Of a DNA stretch of 9,276 nucleotides, positions 1-6,539 are shown one piece after another. The stretch is from an uncultured Verrucomicrobiota bacterium (GTDB taxonomy: Bacteria; Verrucomicrobiota; Verrucomicrobiae; Opitutales; Opitutaceae), in assembly GCA_946481225.1 (NCBI GenBank), contig CAMLNJ010000082.1:1-9276 (forward strand), given 5' to 3'. Positions within the stretch are counted from its first letter, which is position 1. Each line of letters opens with the position of its first letter. The notes under the pieces were generated by a model. The model worked only from the letters and a program-made list of their open reading frames with translations. It ran no database searches and was not told the DNA's origin. Made by a program: the position numbers and the translations under genes.

Positions 1-36
1 AGTAAGCTCCCCCGGCCACGATTGCCGTTTTCCAAG

Positions 37-64
37 GCCGCGCCCGAATCGGGCGCGGCTTTTT
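37..64 (+). terminator. Rho-independent terminator of an upstream gene outside the window
   Basis: A perfect 10-bp GC-rich stem (37-46 pairs with 50-59) closes a 3-base AAT loop and is followed directly by five T residues (60-64). The other strand has no T-run after the stem, so it works for rightward transcription. The gene it ends lies left of the window; the TAA at 3-5 could be that gene's stop codon, but the reading frame cannot be verified from so few bases. Confidence 0.85.
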
Positions 65-130
65 CATGCCCTGCTCCCCCCGCCCGGTCGGCGGAAAAAC
101 AAAAAAGTGCGACGGGGGCATAATTCGGTG

Positions 131-158
131 GGCGCTCCCGCAAGCGGGATTGAGTGCC
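131..158 (+). other. Imperfect hairpin in the dnaB leader
   Basis: The inner stem pairs 137-140 with 145-148 around a CAAG loop (141-144). The outer stem pairs 131-136 with 153-158 including one G-T wobble, and a 4-base bulge (149-152) sits on the 3' side. No T-run follows, so it is not a simple terminator. It could be a leader RNA structure or part of a dispersed repeat; the sequence alone does not decide. Confidence 0.35.
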
Positions 159-401
159 GAAGCACGTCCTGACGCCCCGGACGAAACACCGTGAACCGGA
201 TCTTGGACCGATGCTCACCCGTCGCGAAGAAAACCAAACCCCGTTTTCGCGCCGACACAAGCCCGCGCCACCACCCGGGACAAGGTCCGGCAAAATCCCC
301 GAAACGCGGCGCGGCCACGCCGGGAACCCCACCCCCGCATATCCGCAGCCGACGACGCCCGAAACGCCGCGCTCCGCCGGCCATCCACCGCCCTTGGGAA
401 T

Positions 402-416
402 AGTTGCCAAACAACT
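402..416. promoter_or_regulatory. Short inverted repeat ahead of dnaB, possible operator
   Basis: AGTTG (402-406) and CAACT (412-416) form a perfect 5-bp inverted repeat around CCAAA, in an AT-rich pocket within otherwise GC-rich DNA about 75 bases before the dnaB start. A TTGCCA at 404-409 resembles a -35 box, but no convincing -10 box lies at the right spacing. The repeat is short and may be chance. Confidence 0.2.
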
Positions 417-489
417 TTTCCGCATTCGCCGCATACCTCGCCTTGCCGGACGCCCCCGGCGGCCCTTCCCTCTCGCGCTTCGCCCGCGA

Positions 490-1923
490 ATGTCCGACCC
501 CGCCGCCAGTCACTCTTCCGCCTCCTCCACCCGCGCACCGCGTCGCCCCCGCGGCGACGGCGCCAACTCCACGGTCCCGCCTGCGGCTCCCGGCCGCGTC
601 CCGCCCCACTCGGTCGAAGCCGAGGAGCAGCTCCTCTCCGCCTGCTTGCTCGACGGCGGCGACGTCGTCGCGCGCTGCCTCGAGGGCAAGATCGCCGCAG
701 CCTCCTTCTACGTCCCGGCCAACCGCCTCATCTACGAAAAGCTCCTCGAGCTCTACAACACCGGTAAACCCATCGACCTCGCCATCCTCGCCGAGGAACT
801 GAAAACCACCCGCCAGCTCGACGAGATCGGCGGCTACGCCTACCTCACGCGCATCTCCGGCCGCATCCCGACCACCGCCGGCGCCGCATACTTCATCGAG
901 AAGGTCCGCGAACTCGCCTTGCTTCGCGAAATCATCCGCGCCGCCACCGGCGCCGTGGAGGACTGCTACGGCTACACCGGCGGCATCCAGGAGTTCGTCG
1001 ATAAAGTCGAACAGTCGATGTTCAAGGTCACGCAAGAGCGCGTGGGCGACGGAGCCAAGCCGATGCGCGAGCCCACGCGCGAGGCCATGACCGTCATCCA
1101 CAAGATGCTCATGAAGAAGGGGGAGCTCACCGGCGTGAGCACCGGCTACAAAGACATCGATCGCTACCTCTTCGGCCTCCAAAAGTCGGAAATGATCGTG
1201 CTCGCGGGCCGCCCTTCCTGCGGAAAAACCTCGCTCGCGATGAACTTCGCCGAGCACGCCGCCCTGCCCCTCCGCGGCCAAGGCGTCGCCACCCTCGTCT
1301 TCTCGCTCGAAATGAGCGCGGCCCAGCTCGCCCTCCGTCTCCTCTGCTCGCGCTCGCGCGTGAACATGAAGCTCCTGCGCGACGGTCTCCTCTCCAAAAA
1401 CGGCGAGGAGCAACAGGAGCTGCTCAAGGTCGCCGACGAGTTCTCCAAGTCCCCCCTCTTCATCGACGATTCCAGCTCGCTGTCGGTGATGGAGCTGCGC
1501 GCCAAGGCCCGCCGCCTTCACGCCCGCCAGCCCCTTGGCCTTATCGTCGTCGACTACCTCCAGCTCATCAGCCCGACCGACGGCACCGTTCCCCGCGAAC
1601 AACAGGTCGCCGAGGCCTCCCGCGGCCTGAAGGCCCTCGCCAAGGAGCTCGAGGTGCCCGTGCTCGTCCTCGCCCAGCTCAACCGCTCCGCCGAAAAGGA
1701 AAACCGCGCCCCCCGTCTCTCCGACTTGCGCGAATCCGGATCCATCGAGCAGGACGCCGACGTCGTCCTCATGCTCAACCGCCCCAAGGAGGAAAACGAC
1801 AAATTCCAAGTCGCCAGCGGCACGATGGAACTCTTTATCTCGAAAAACCGTAACGGCGAAGTGGGCGATTTGAAGCTCACCTTCCTCAATTCGATCACAC
1901 GCTTTGAAAACTACACGCAGTAA
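490..1923 (+). CDS. dnaB: Replicative DNA helicase DnaB
   Basis: This is the hexameric 5'-3' replicative helicase that unwinds the fork in the cytoplasm, driven by ATP hydrolysis; the product is 477 residues, a usual length. The N-terminal domain begins at the typical PPHSVEAEEQ segment (38-47). The RecA-like motor follows: Walker A GRPSCGKT (240-247, Lys246), the SLEMS motif with the likely catalytic Glu274, Walker B LIVVD (351-355), and the K-x-R of SKNRNG (Lys452, Arg454). Walker A has Cys244 where Met is usual in DnaB. The frame stays open upstream to 154, but that part is Pro/Arg-rich and unlike DnaB, so I chose the ATG at 490. About 37 low-complexity residues still precede the conserved domain, and no Shine-Dalgarno motif is visible. 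The last 20 bases overlap bamA. Identification is secure; the exact start is less so. Confidence 0.96.
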   Translation: MSDPAASHSSASSTRAPRRPRGDGANSTVPPAAPGRVPPHSVEAEEQLLSACLLDGGDVVARCLEGKIAAASFYVPANRLIYEKLLELYNTGKPIDLAILAEELKTTRQLDEIGGYAYLTRISGRIPTTAGAAYFIEKVRELALLREIIRAATGAVEDCYGYTGGIQEFVDKVEQSMFKVTQERVGDGAKPMREPTREAMTVIHKMLMKKGELTGVSTGYKDIDRYLFGLQKSEMIVLAGRPSCGKTSLAMNFAEHAALPLRGQGVATLVFSLEMSAAQLALRLLCSRSRVNMKLLRDGLLSKNGEEQQELLKVADEFSKSPLFIDDSSSLSVMELRAKARRLHARQPLGLIVVDYLQLISPTDGTVPREQQVAEASRGLKALAKELEVPVLVLAQLNRSAEKENRAPRLSDLRESGSIEQDADVVLMLNRPKEENDKFQVASGTMELFISKNRNGEVGDLKLTFLNSITRFENYTQ

Positions 1924-4375
1924 CCCCGCCGCCCGTCCCGTCGCGCGGTTCATTCTCCTCGCCTCCCTTCTCGCCGCGTCCGCGCTTTTCCCCGCCGCGC
2001 CGCTCTCGGCCCAGCCCGTCGCCGGCGGCGCGGTGCCGGTGGCGCCCACCGCCCCCTCCGTCCGTGTCGGCGCCATCTCCGTCCGCTTCAACGGCCCCGC
2101 CAACGTCGCCAAAGAGCTCGTCCGCGCCAACATGCAGCTCCAGGAAGGCGCCGCGCTCGAAGACTCGCTCATCGACCGCGACATCCGCTCCCTCTACCGC
2201 ACCGGCCAGTTTGAATTCATCGAGTTCAAACGCGGCGCCCTCGTCGACGGCAAGGTCGACCTCGTCGTCGAGGTCACCCCGAAGTTCCGCGTCTCCACCA
2301 TCACCTTCGAGGGCAACCAAAAGGTGAAGGCCAAGCGCCTCCTCAAGGAAGCCAAGACCAAGGAGAGCATGCCCCTCGACGAACGGCAGGTGAAGGAGGA
2401 CGCCGAGAAGATCCGCGAGTATTACCAGAAGTCCGGTTACAACCAGGCCAAGATCGAATACCGCATCGAACGCGACAAGTCCACCGGCCTCGGCCGCGTC
2501 TTCTTTACCATCCAGGAAGGCGCCAAGGTCCGCATCAAGCGCGTCGAGTTCGAGGGCAATACCGCCTTCTCCGACCGCAAGCTCCGCAAGGTAATCGAAA
2601 CCCGCAAGTGGAACATCTTCTCCTGGCTCACCGACACCGGCCGCTTCCGTGACGACCGCTACGAGACCGACTTCGACAAGCTCCGCGACCACTACCGCGA
2701 CCACGGCTACCTCGACGTCGAGATCGACCCCGCCAAAGTGAAATTCGACTACCCCAAGGCCAGCCGCCTCGTCCTCACCTTCTCGATCACCGAGGGCCGC
2801 CAATACAAGCTGGGCGACATCACCATCTCAGGCAACACGCTCTACCCGACCGAAAAGCTGCTCACCGCGCTCAAGCTCAAGACGGGCGACGTTTTCTCCC
2901 CCTCCGGCATCGAAAAGGACCAGAAGGCCCTCGAGGACTTCATCGGCAAAGACGGCTACGTCGAGGCGCGCGTTCGCGTCGTCCGCAAACCCAACCTCGA
3001 ATCCGGCGCCATCGACATCGAGTATCAATACACCGAGGGCGAGAAATACCACGTCGAGTCCATCCGCCTCGAAGGCAACACCAAGACCAAGAGCATCGTC
3101 ATCCTTCGCGAACTCGCGCTCGGGCCCGGCGAGGTCTTCAACACCGTCCGCATGCAGACCTCCAAGCTGCGCCTCGAAAACACCCGCTTCTTCGAGGAGG
3201 TGAACATGAGCCCCGAGGTCACCAACCTCCCCGGCCGCCGCAACCTCAAGATCGCCGTCAAGGAAGGCCGCACCGGCAATCTCACCTTCGGCGCCGGCTT
3301 CAGCTCCCTCGAGCGCGCCATCGTTTTCGCCGAAGTCAGCCAGTCCAACTTCGACCTCTTCAACCGGAAGAGCTTCTTCCAGGGCGACGGCCAAAAATTC
3401 CGCCTCCGCCTCCAGCTCGGCTCCCGCTCCAGCGAAGCCACGATGAACTTCGAGGAGCCCTGGTTCCTCGAGCGCGAGCTCGCCCTCGGCTTCAACCTCT
3501 ACCGCTCCTCCTCCGACTACTACAGCGACATCTACGAGGAGACCCGCACCGGCGCCGAAGTCTACCTTCGGAAGCGCCTCTTCGAGCTCGTCGAAGGCCG
3601 CCTCGGCTACACCTACGAGGTCGTCGAAATCTCGGACGTCGACCGCGAGACCGCCCCCTTCCTCCTCGACGAGGAAGGCGAACGCTCCGTGTCCAAGCTC
3701 ACCTTCAAGCTCCTCCGCGACACCCGCGACCGCATCTACAACACCACCCGCGGCAACCGCGTCGAACTCGGCACCGAAGTCGCCGGCGGCCCCTTCTCCG
3801 GCCAGACCGACTACTACCGCGTCGAGCTCCGCGCCTCCCAGTATTACAACACCTTCGAGACCCTCAACCAGGTCCTCTCCTTCATCGGTCGCGCCGGCGT
3901 CATCGACTCCTACGGCGACAGCGATCGCGTCCCCTACTTTGATCGCATGTTCCTCGGCGGCCCCAGCAGCCTCCGCGGCTTCGAGTTCCGCGAAGTCGGC
4001 CCCAAGGACACCGTCGGCCTCGACACGCCCCTGGAAGATCCGGATGGCCCCTCCGGCGCCGCCGACGATCCCGACGGCGCCGATGTCCCGCCCACCTACG
4101 AGCCCATCGGCGGCAGCACCTACGCGATGGGCAGCATCGAATACACCTTCGAGGTCGTTAATCCGCTTCGTCTCGCCGTCTTCTACGACGTCGGCTTCGT
4201 CAACGTCGACGCCTGGGATTTCGAGACCTCCGGCTACAACGACAACTTCGGCTTCGGCATCCGCCTCATGGTCGGCGGCGCCCCCCTCAGCCTCGACTTC
4301 GGCCTCCCCATCACCACCGACGAACACAACGACGACGGACTGCAGTTTAACTTTTCCTTTGGCACCCGCTTCTGA
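1904..4375 (+). CDS. bamA: Outer membrane protein assembly factor BamA
   Basis: BamA is the Omp85-family core of the BAM complex that folds beta-barrel proteins into the outer membrane. The product is 823 residues. A signal peptide (1-36; Lys/Arg-rich start, hydrophobic core, cut after LSA) precedes five POTRA repeats at about 53-126, 127-206, 207-297, 298-379 and 380-455, several with the family's F/L-E-GN pattern (for example 135-138, 389-391). The 16-strand barrel occupies about 456-823 and ends in Phe, the usual outer-membrane sorting signal. LRGF at 690-693 is the conserved loop-6 motif. The start is TTG at 1904: an in-frame stop lies at 1871-1873, no ATG or GTG occurs between, and the next in-frame GTG (residue 44) is already past the signal peptide. 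The gene therefore overlaps dnaB by 20 bases. An acidic segment at 702-733 with two DPDG copies is unusual. Confidence 0.95.
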   Translation: MKTTRSNPAARPVARFILLASLLAASALFPAAPLSAQPVAGGAVPVAPTAPSVRVGAISVRFNGPANVAKELVRANMQLQEGAALEDSLIDRDIRSLYRTGQFEFIEFKRGALVDGKVDLVVEVTPKFRVSTITFEGNQKVKAKRLLKEAKTKESMPLDERQVKEDAEKIREYYQKSGYNQAKIEYRIERDKSTGLGRVFFTIQEGAKVRIKRVEFEGNTAFSDRKLRKVIETRKWNIFSWLTDTGRFRDDRYETDFDKLRDHYRDHGYLDVEIDPAKVKFDYPKASRLVLTFSITEGRQYKLGDITISGNTLYPTEKLLTALKLKTGDVFSPSGIEKDQKALEDFIGKDGYVEARVRVVRKPNLESGAIDIEYQYTEGEKYHVESIRLEGNTKTKSIVILRELALGPGEVFNTVRMQTSKLRLENTRFFEEVNMSPEVTNLPGRRNLKIAVKEGRTGNLTFGAGFSSLERAIVFAEVSQSNFDLFNRKSFFQGDGQKFRLRLQLGSRSSEATMNFEEPWFLERELALGFNLYRSSSDYYSDIYEETRTGAEVYLRKRLFELVEGRLGYTYEVVEISDVDRETAPFLLDEEGERSVSKLTFKLLRDTRDRIYNTTRGNRVELGTEVAGGPFSGQTDYYRVELRASQYYNTFETLNQVLSFIGRAGVIDSYGDSDRVPYFDRMFLGGPSSLRGFEFREVGPKDTVGLDTPLEDPDGPSGAADDPDGADVPPTYEPIGGSTYAMGSIEYTFEVVNPLRLAVFYDVGFVNVDAWDFETSGYNDNFGFGIRLMVGGAPLSLDFGLPITTDEHNDDGLQFNFSFGTRF

Positions 4376-4432
4376 TTCGCGTGTCCTTGGCTTTCCGTCC
4401 CTTCAACACCTGTCTTTAATAAGCACATACGC

Positions 4433-5116
4433 ATGAACAAACTCCTCGCAACCCTCTGCGCCGTGGCCGCCTTCGCCGGCTTGGCCGCCGTCCCCGCCTC
4501 CGCCCAGCCCGCCCCGAAGATTTTCGTGGTCGACATGGCCAAGCTTCTCGACGGGCACCCCAAGACCGAAGAGCAAAACGCCAAGCTCAAGGGCGACGAG
4601 GCGAAGGCCAACGAGGAACTCGAGAAGATCAACAGCGAGGGCAAGACCCTCGTCGATCAGCTCAAGAAGCTCGAGGAGGACAGCAAGAACCCCACGCTCG
4701 CCACCGAGGCCAAGGAAAAGCTCCAGACCGACATGCGCGCCAAGATCGAAGAGATCCAAAAGAAGCAGAACGAGGTGCAATCCTTCCGCGGCAACACCCA
4801 GCGCTCCCTCCAGCAGCGCATCCAGAATTTCCGCAAACTGATGTTCGAGGAGATCGCCGTCACCGTGAACGAGGTCGCCAAAAAGAAGGGCGCCACCCTC
4901 GTCTTCGACAAGTCCGGCCCCTCCCTCATCGGCATCAGCCCCCTCGTCTACTCCGACCCCGCCTACGACCTCACCGAGGAAGTCCAGAAGGAGCTGAACA
5001 AGAACCGCCCCGCCGGCAGCCCCACCCCCGCCGTGACCGCCCCGGCGTCCGCCAAGCCTGCCGCCGAATCCGGCTCCGAGGCCGGCGCCAAGGTGAGCTT
5101 CCCCGGCTCGAAGTAA
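4433..5116 (+). CDS. skp: Periplasmic chaperone Skp (OmpH family)
   Basis: Skp/OmpH is a trimeric periplasmic holdase that carries unfolded outer-membrane proteins to BamA. The 227-residue product starts with a clear signal peptide (1-24, cut after ASA), then KIFVVDMAKLL (29-39), the family's first beta strand. A long charged coiled-coil-like helical part rich in Lys/Glu/Gln (about 45-150) forms the tentacle, and a second strand GATLVFD (153-159) closes the body. Residues 192-227 form a Pro/Ala/Ser-rich tail beyond the usual family end, which makes the protein longer than the roughly 160-residue E. coli Skp. It lies 57 bases behind bamA in the same direction, the standard bamA-skp order, and is probably cotranscribed with it. 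A terminator follows within 25 bases. No Shine-Dalgarno motif precedes the ATG. Confidence 0.92.
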   Translation: MNKLLATLCAVAAFAGLAAVPASAQPAPKIFVVDMAKLLDGHPKTEEQNAKLKGDEAKANEELEKINSEGKTLVDQLKKLEEDSKNPTLATEAKEKLQTDMRAKIEEIQKKQNEVQSFRGNTQRSLQQRIQNFRKLMFEEIAVTVNEVAKKKGATLVFDKSGPSLIGISPLVYSDPAYDLTEEVQKELNKNRPAGSPTPAVTAPASAKPAAESGSEAGAKVSFPGSK

Positions 5117-5140
5117 AAATCGGCCCGAGACAGCCTTTCC

Positions 5141-5178
5141 GCCCGAGGCGCCCTTTCGCGCCTCGGGCTTTTTGTTTT
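5141..5178 (+). terminator. Rho-independent terminator after skp
   Basis: A perfect 10-bp GC-rich stem (5141-5150 with 5159-5168) encloses an 8-base loop and is followed by TTTTTGTTTT (5169-5178). It begins 24 bases after the skp stop. It should end most dnaB/bamA/skp transcripts, so lpxD needs its own promoter or readthrough. Confidence 0.9.
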
Positions 5179-5228
5179 CCTCCACCCGCCGCGCGAGCCG
5201 GGCCGGCGCCTTGCAAAAATCCCCTGCC

Positions 5229-5268
5229 AAGTGGCACGGGCATCTTGCCCGTGATTCCGACACCACTT
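5229..5268. repeat. Composite hairpin with CACGGGCA-TCT-TGCCCGTG core
   Basis: An 8-bp perfect inverted repeat (5235-5242 with 5246-5253) has a 3-base loop. It is stacked on a second 6-bp stem, AAGTGG (5229-5234) with CCACTT (5263-5268), leaving a 9-base bulge, so 14 base pairs form in total. Read on the minus strand the core gives the peptide HGQDARAT, which I recall as a recurrent spurious translation in Verrucomicrobiota and related genomes, suggesting a dispersed intergenic repeat. No T-run follows. Confidence 0.65.
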
Positions 5269-5389
5269 CGCACCCAAACGCATCGAACCGTCAGGGATGA
5301 ACCCAGGCCGACCGCTGGCCGTCCTACACGACGGAAGGCGAAACGGCCTGCGGCGTCCGGGCGCGCAAGCCGCAACCGAGGACAATTCC

Positions 5390-5427
5390 CCGTTCGACAT
5401 TGGGCGTTGGTCATTCGTCATTGATCC
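5390..5427. repeat. GTCATT-type intergenic repeat before lpxD
   Basis: The segment contains GTCATTC (5410-5416) directly followed by GTCATTG (5417-5423) and is less GC-rich than its surroundings. On the minus strand it reads MTNDQRPMSNG, a signature I recall as a repeated spurious peptide in several bacterial genomes. Assignment to a dispersed repeat family rests on that recollection and on the short tandem structure. Confidence 0.5.
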
Positions 5428-5434
5428 TTCTCGC

Positions 5435-6484
5435 ATGACCTTCGCCTTCAGCGCCGCCGACCTCGTAGCCCTCCTATCCCCTCGCGCCACCCGCGGCGCC
5501 ACGTCCGCGAACATCCGCAACATCGCCGCGCTCAAGGATGCGCAGCCCGGCGACCTCTCTTTCCTCGGCAACCCGAAATACAAATCCGAAGTCGCCGCGA
5601 CGAAGGCCTCCGTCGTCCTTCTGCCGGCCGATTTCGACGGCGAGCCTCCCGCCGGCCAACTCTGGCTCCTTGTTGATAATCCCTCCGCCGCGCTCGCGTC
5701 GCTTTGCGCCCGCGTCGAGGCATCCCTCTGGCCGCGCCCGGCCCCCGGCGTCCATCCGAGCGCCGTCGTCGATCCCTCCGCCAAGATCGACGCGAGCGCA
5801 ACCATCGGCCCCCTCTGCGTGATCGAGCCCGACGCCGTCGTTGGGCCGCGATCCGTGCTCCAGGCGCAGGTCTTTCTCGGCCGCGCCGCCCGCGTCGGCG
5901 CCGACTGCTGGTTCATGGCCGGCGCGCACATCGCGACCGGTTGCGTGGTCGGCGACCGCGTCCGCCTCCACGCCGGCGTCGTCGTCGGCGCCGACGGCTT
6001 CGGCTACGAATTCCAAGGCGGCCGCCACGTGAAGGTGCCTCAGGTCGGCGTCGTCGAGATCCGCGACGATGTCGAGATCGGCGCCAACAGCACCTTTGAC
6101 CGCGCCCGCTTCAGCCGCACCGTCGTCGGCGAGGGCACCAAAATCGACAACCTCGTCCAGATCGGGCACAACGTCGTCATCGGCCGCCACTGCATCATCT
6201 GCGCCCAGGTCGGTATCAGCGGAAGCGCTACACTGGAGGACTACGTGGTCCTCGGCGGCCAGGCCGGCGTCGCGGGCCATCTCACCATCGGCAAAGGCGC
6301 CAAAGCCGACGGCCAGACCGGCATCAACACCACCCTCGCCCCCGGCACCTTCTGGAAAGGCTCGCCCTGCCTTCCCTACCAGCTCGAACAACGCATCAAC
6401 GTCCTGCGCCAGCGCTTGCCCGACCTCTTCCGCAAGGTCGACTCGATCGCCGCCGAACTGACCGAACTGAAGGCCAAGGGCTGA
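5435..6484 (+). CDS. lpxD: UDP-3-O-acyl-glucosamine N-acyltransferase LpxD
   Basis: LpxD transfers a hydroxyacyl chain from acyl-ACP to the 2-amino group of UDP-3-O-acylglucosamine, the third step of lipid A synthesis, in the cytoplasm. The product from the ATG at 5435 is 349 residues, the normal length. The uridine-binding N-terminal domain (about 1-100) contains DAQPGDLSFLGNPKY (35-49). Left-handed beta-helix hexapeptide repeats (about 105-310) follow, with GADGFGYE (185-192) and the catalytic histidine in NLVQIGHNVVIG (His245). A C-terminal helix (about 315-349) closes the trimer. The frame stays open to 5297, but the extra 46 residues would be encoded by repeat DNA and do not resemble LpxD. 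It follows skp as in the classical cluster but behind a terminator, and neither fabZ nor lpxA comes next. Confidence 0.95.
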   Translation: MTFAFSAADLVALLSPRATRGATSANIRNIAALKDAQPGDLSFLGNPKYKSEVAATKASVVLLPADFDGEPPAGQLWLLVDNPSAALASLCARVEASLWPRPAPGVHPSAVVDPSAKIDASATIGPLCVIEPDAVVGPRSVLQAQVFLGRAARVGADCWFMAGAHIATGCVVGDRVRLHAGVVVGADGFGYEFQGGRHVKVPQVGVVEIRDDVEIGANSTFDRARFSRTVVGEGTKIDNLVQIGHNVVIGRHCIICAQVGISGSATLEDYVVLGGQAGVAGHLTIGKGAKADGQTGINTTLAPGTFWKGSPCLPYQLEQRINVLRQRLPDLFRKVDSIAAELTELKAKG

Positions 6485-6539
6485 AGCTCCCCCTTCCCCG
6501 GCGCCGCCCCTCGCGCCGCCCGCCGCATCCGGCCCGCGC
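6485..6539. other. Convergent junction between lpxD and the SDR operon
   Basis: These 55 C-rich bases separate two converging genes. The only structure is a 6-bp inverted repeat (6499-6504 with 6513-6518) with an 8-base loop and no T-run on either strand, so no good intrinsic terminator is visible. Confidence 0.4.

Larger units (their letters stand above)
65..489 (+). other. Gene-free leader upstream of dnaB
   Basis: These 425 bases lie between the terminator and the chosen dnaB start. Frames are open on both strands, but the translations are Pro/Arg-rich low complexity with no recognisable domain, as expected by chance in GC-rich DNA. Visible items are an A-rich patch (95-106), a TATAAT-like CATAAT at 119-124 without a good -35 box, an imperfect hairpin at 131-158, and a small AT-rich inverted repeat at 402-416. 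The dnaB promoter is probably somewhere here, but I cannot place it. Confidence 0.5.
5179..5434 (+). other. Repeat-rich spacer between skp and lpxD
   Basis: These 256 bases contain no credible gene. They hold a composite hairpin (5229-5268), a run of small GC-rich hairpins (about 5303-5335), and a GTCATT-type repeat (5390-5427) ending eight bases before the lpxD ATG. Frames stay open through the spacer on both strands because of base composition, which makes false extensions of lpxD likely. A promoter for lpxD is expected here, but no convincing -35/-10 pair is visible. Confidence 0.6.

Noticed and set aside
154..489. 112-residue N-terminal extension of DnaB from an upstream GTG
   Set aside because: The residues are Pro/Arg-rich and not DnaB-like; the family start lies shortly after the ATG at 490.
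64..2184. 706-residue open frame on the minus strand across the leader, dnaB and the start of bamA
   Set aside because: It is antisense to clear dnaB and bamA, low complexity in Ala/Gly/Glu/Asp, and contains no recognisable domain; long shadow frames are expected opposite genes with C/G-ending codons.
2828..4327. 499-residue minus-strand frame opposite bamA
   Set aside because: The translation is a repetitive Ala/Glu/Gly/Val string mirroring bamA codon use, with no family similarity.
5232..5248. Sigma-54 promoter (TGGCAC followed by TTGC)
   Set aside because: The GG and GC dinucleotides are 12 bases apart instead of 10, and both lie in the arms of a hairpin repeat.
4963..5931. Minus-strand 322-residue frame across skp end, spacer and lpxD start
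   Set aside because: It consists of repeat-derived peptide signatures and antisense of two real genes, so it is a spurious protein.
6499..6518. Bidirectional terminator between lpxD and the SDR operon
   Set aside because: The stem is only 6 bp and no T-run follows on either strand.
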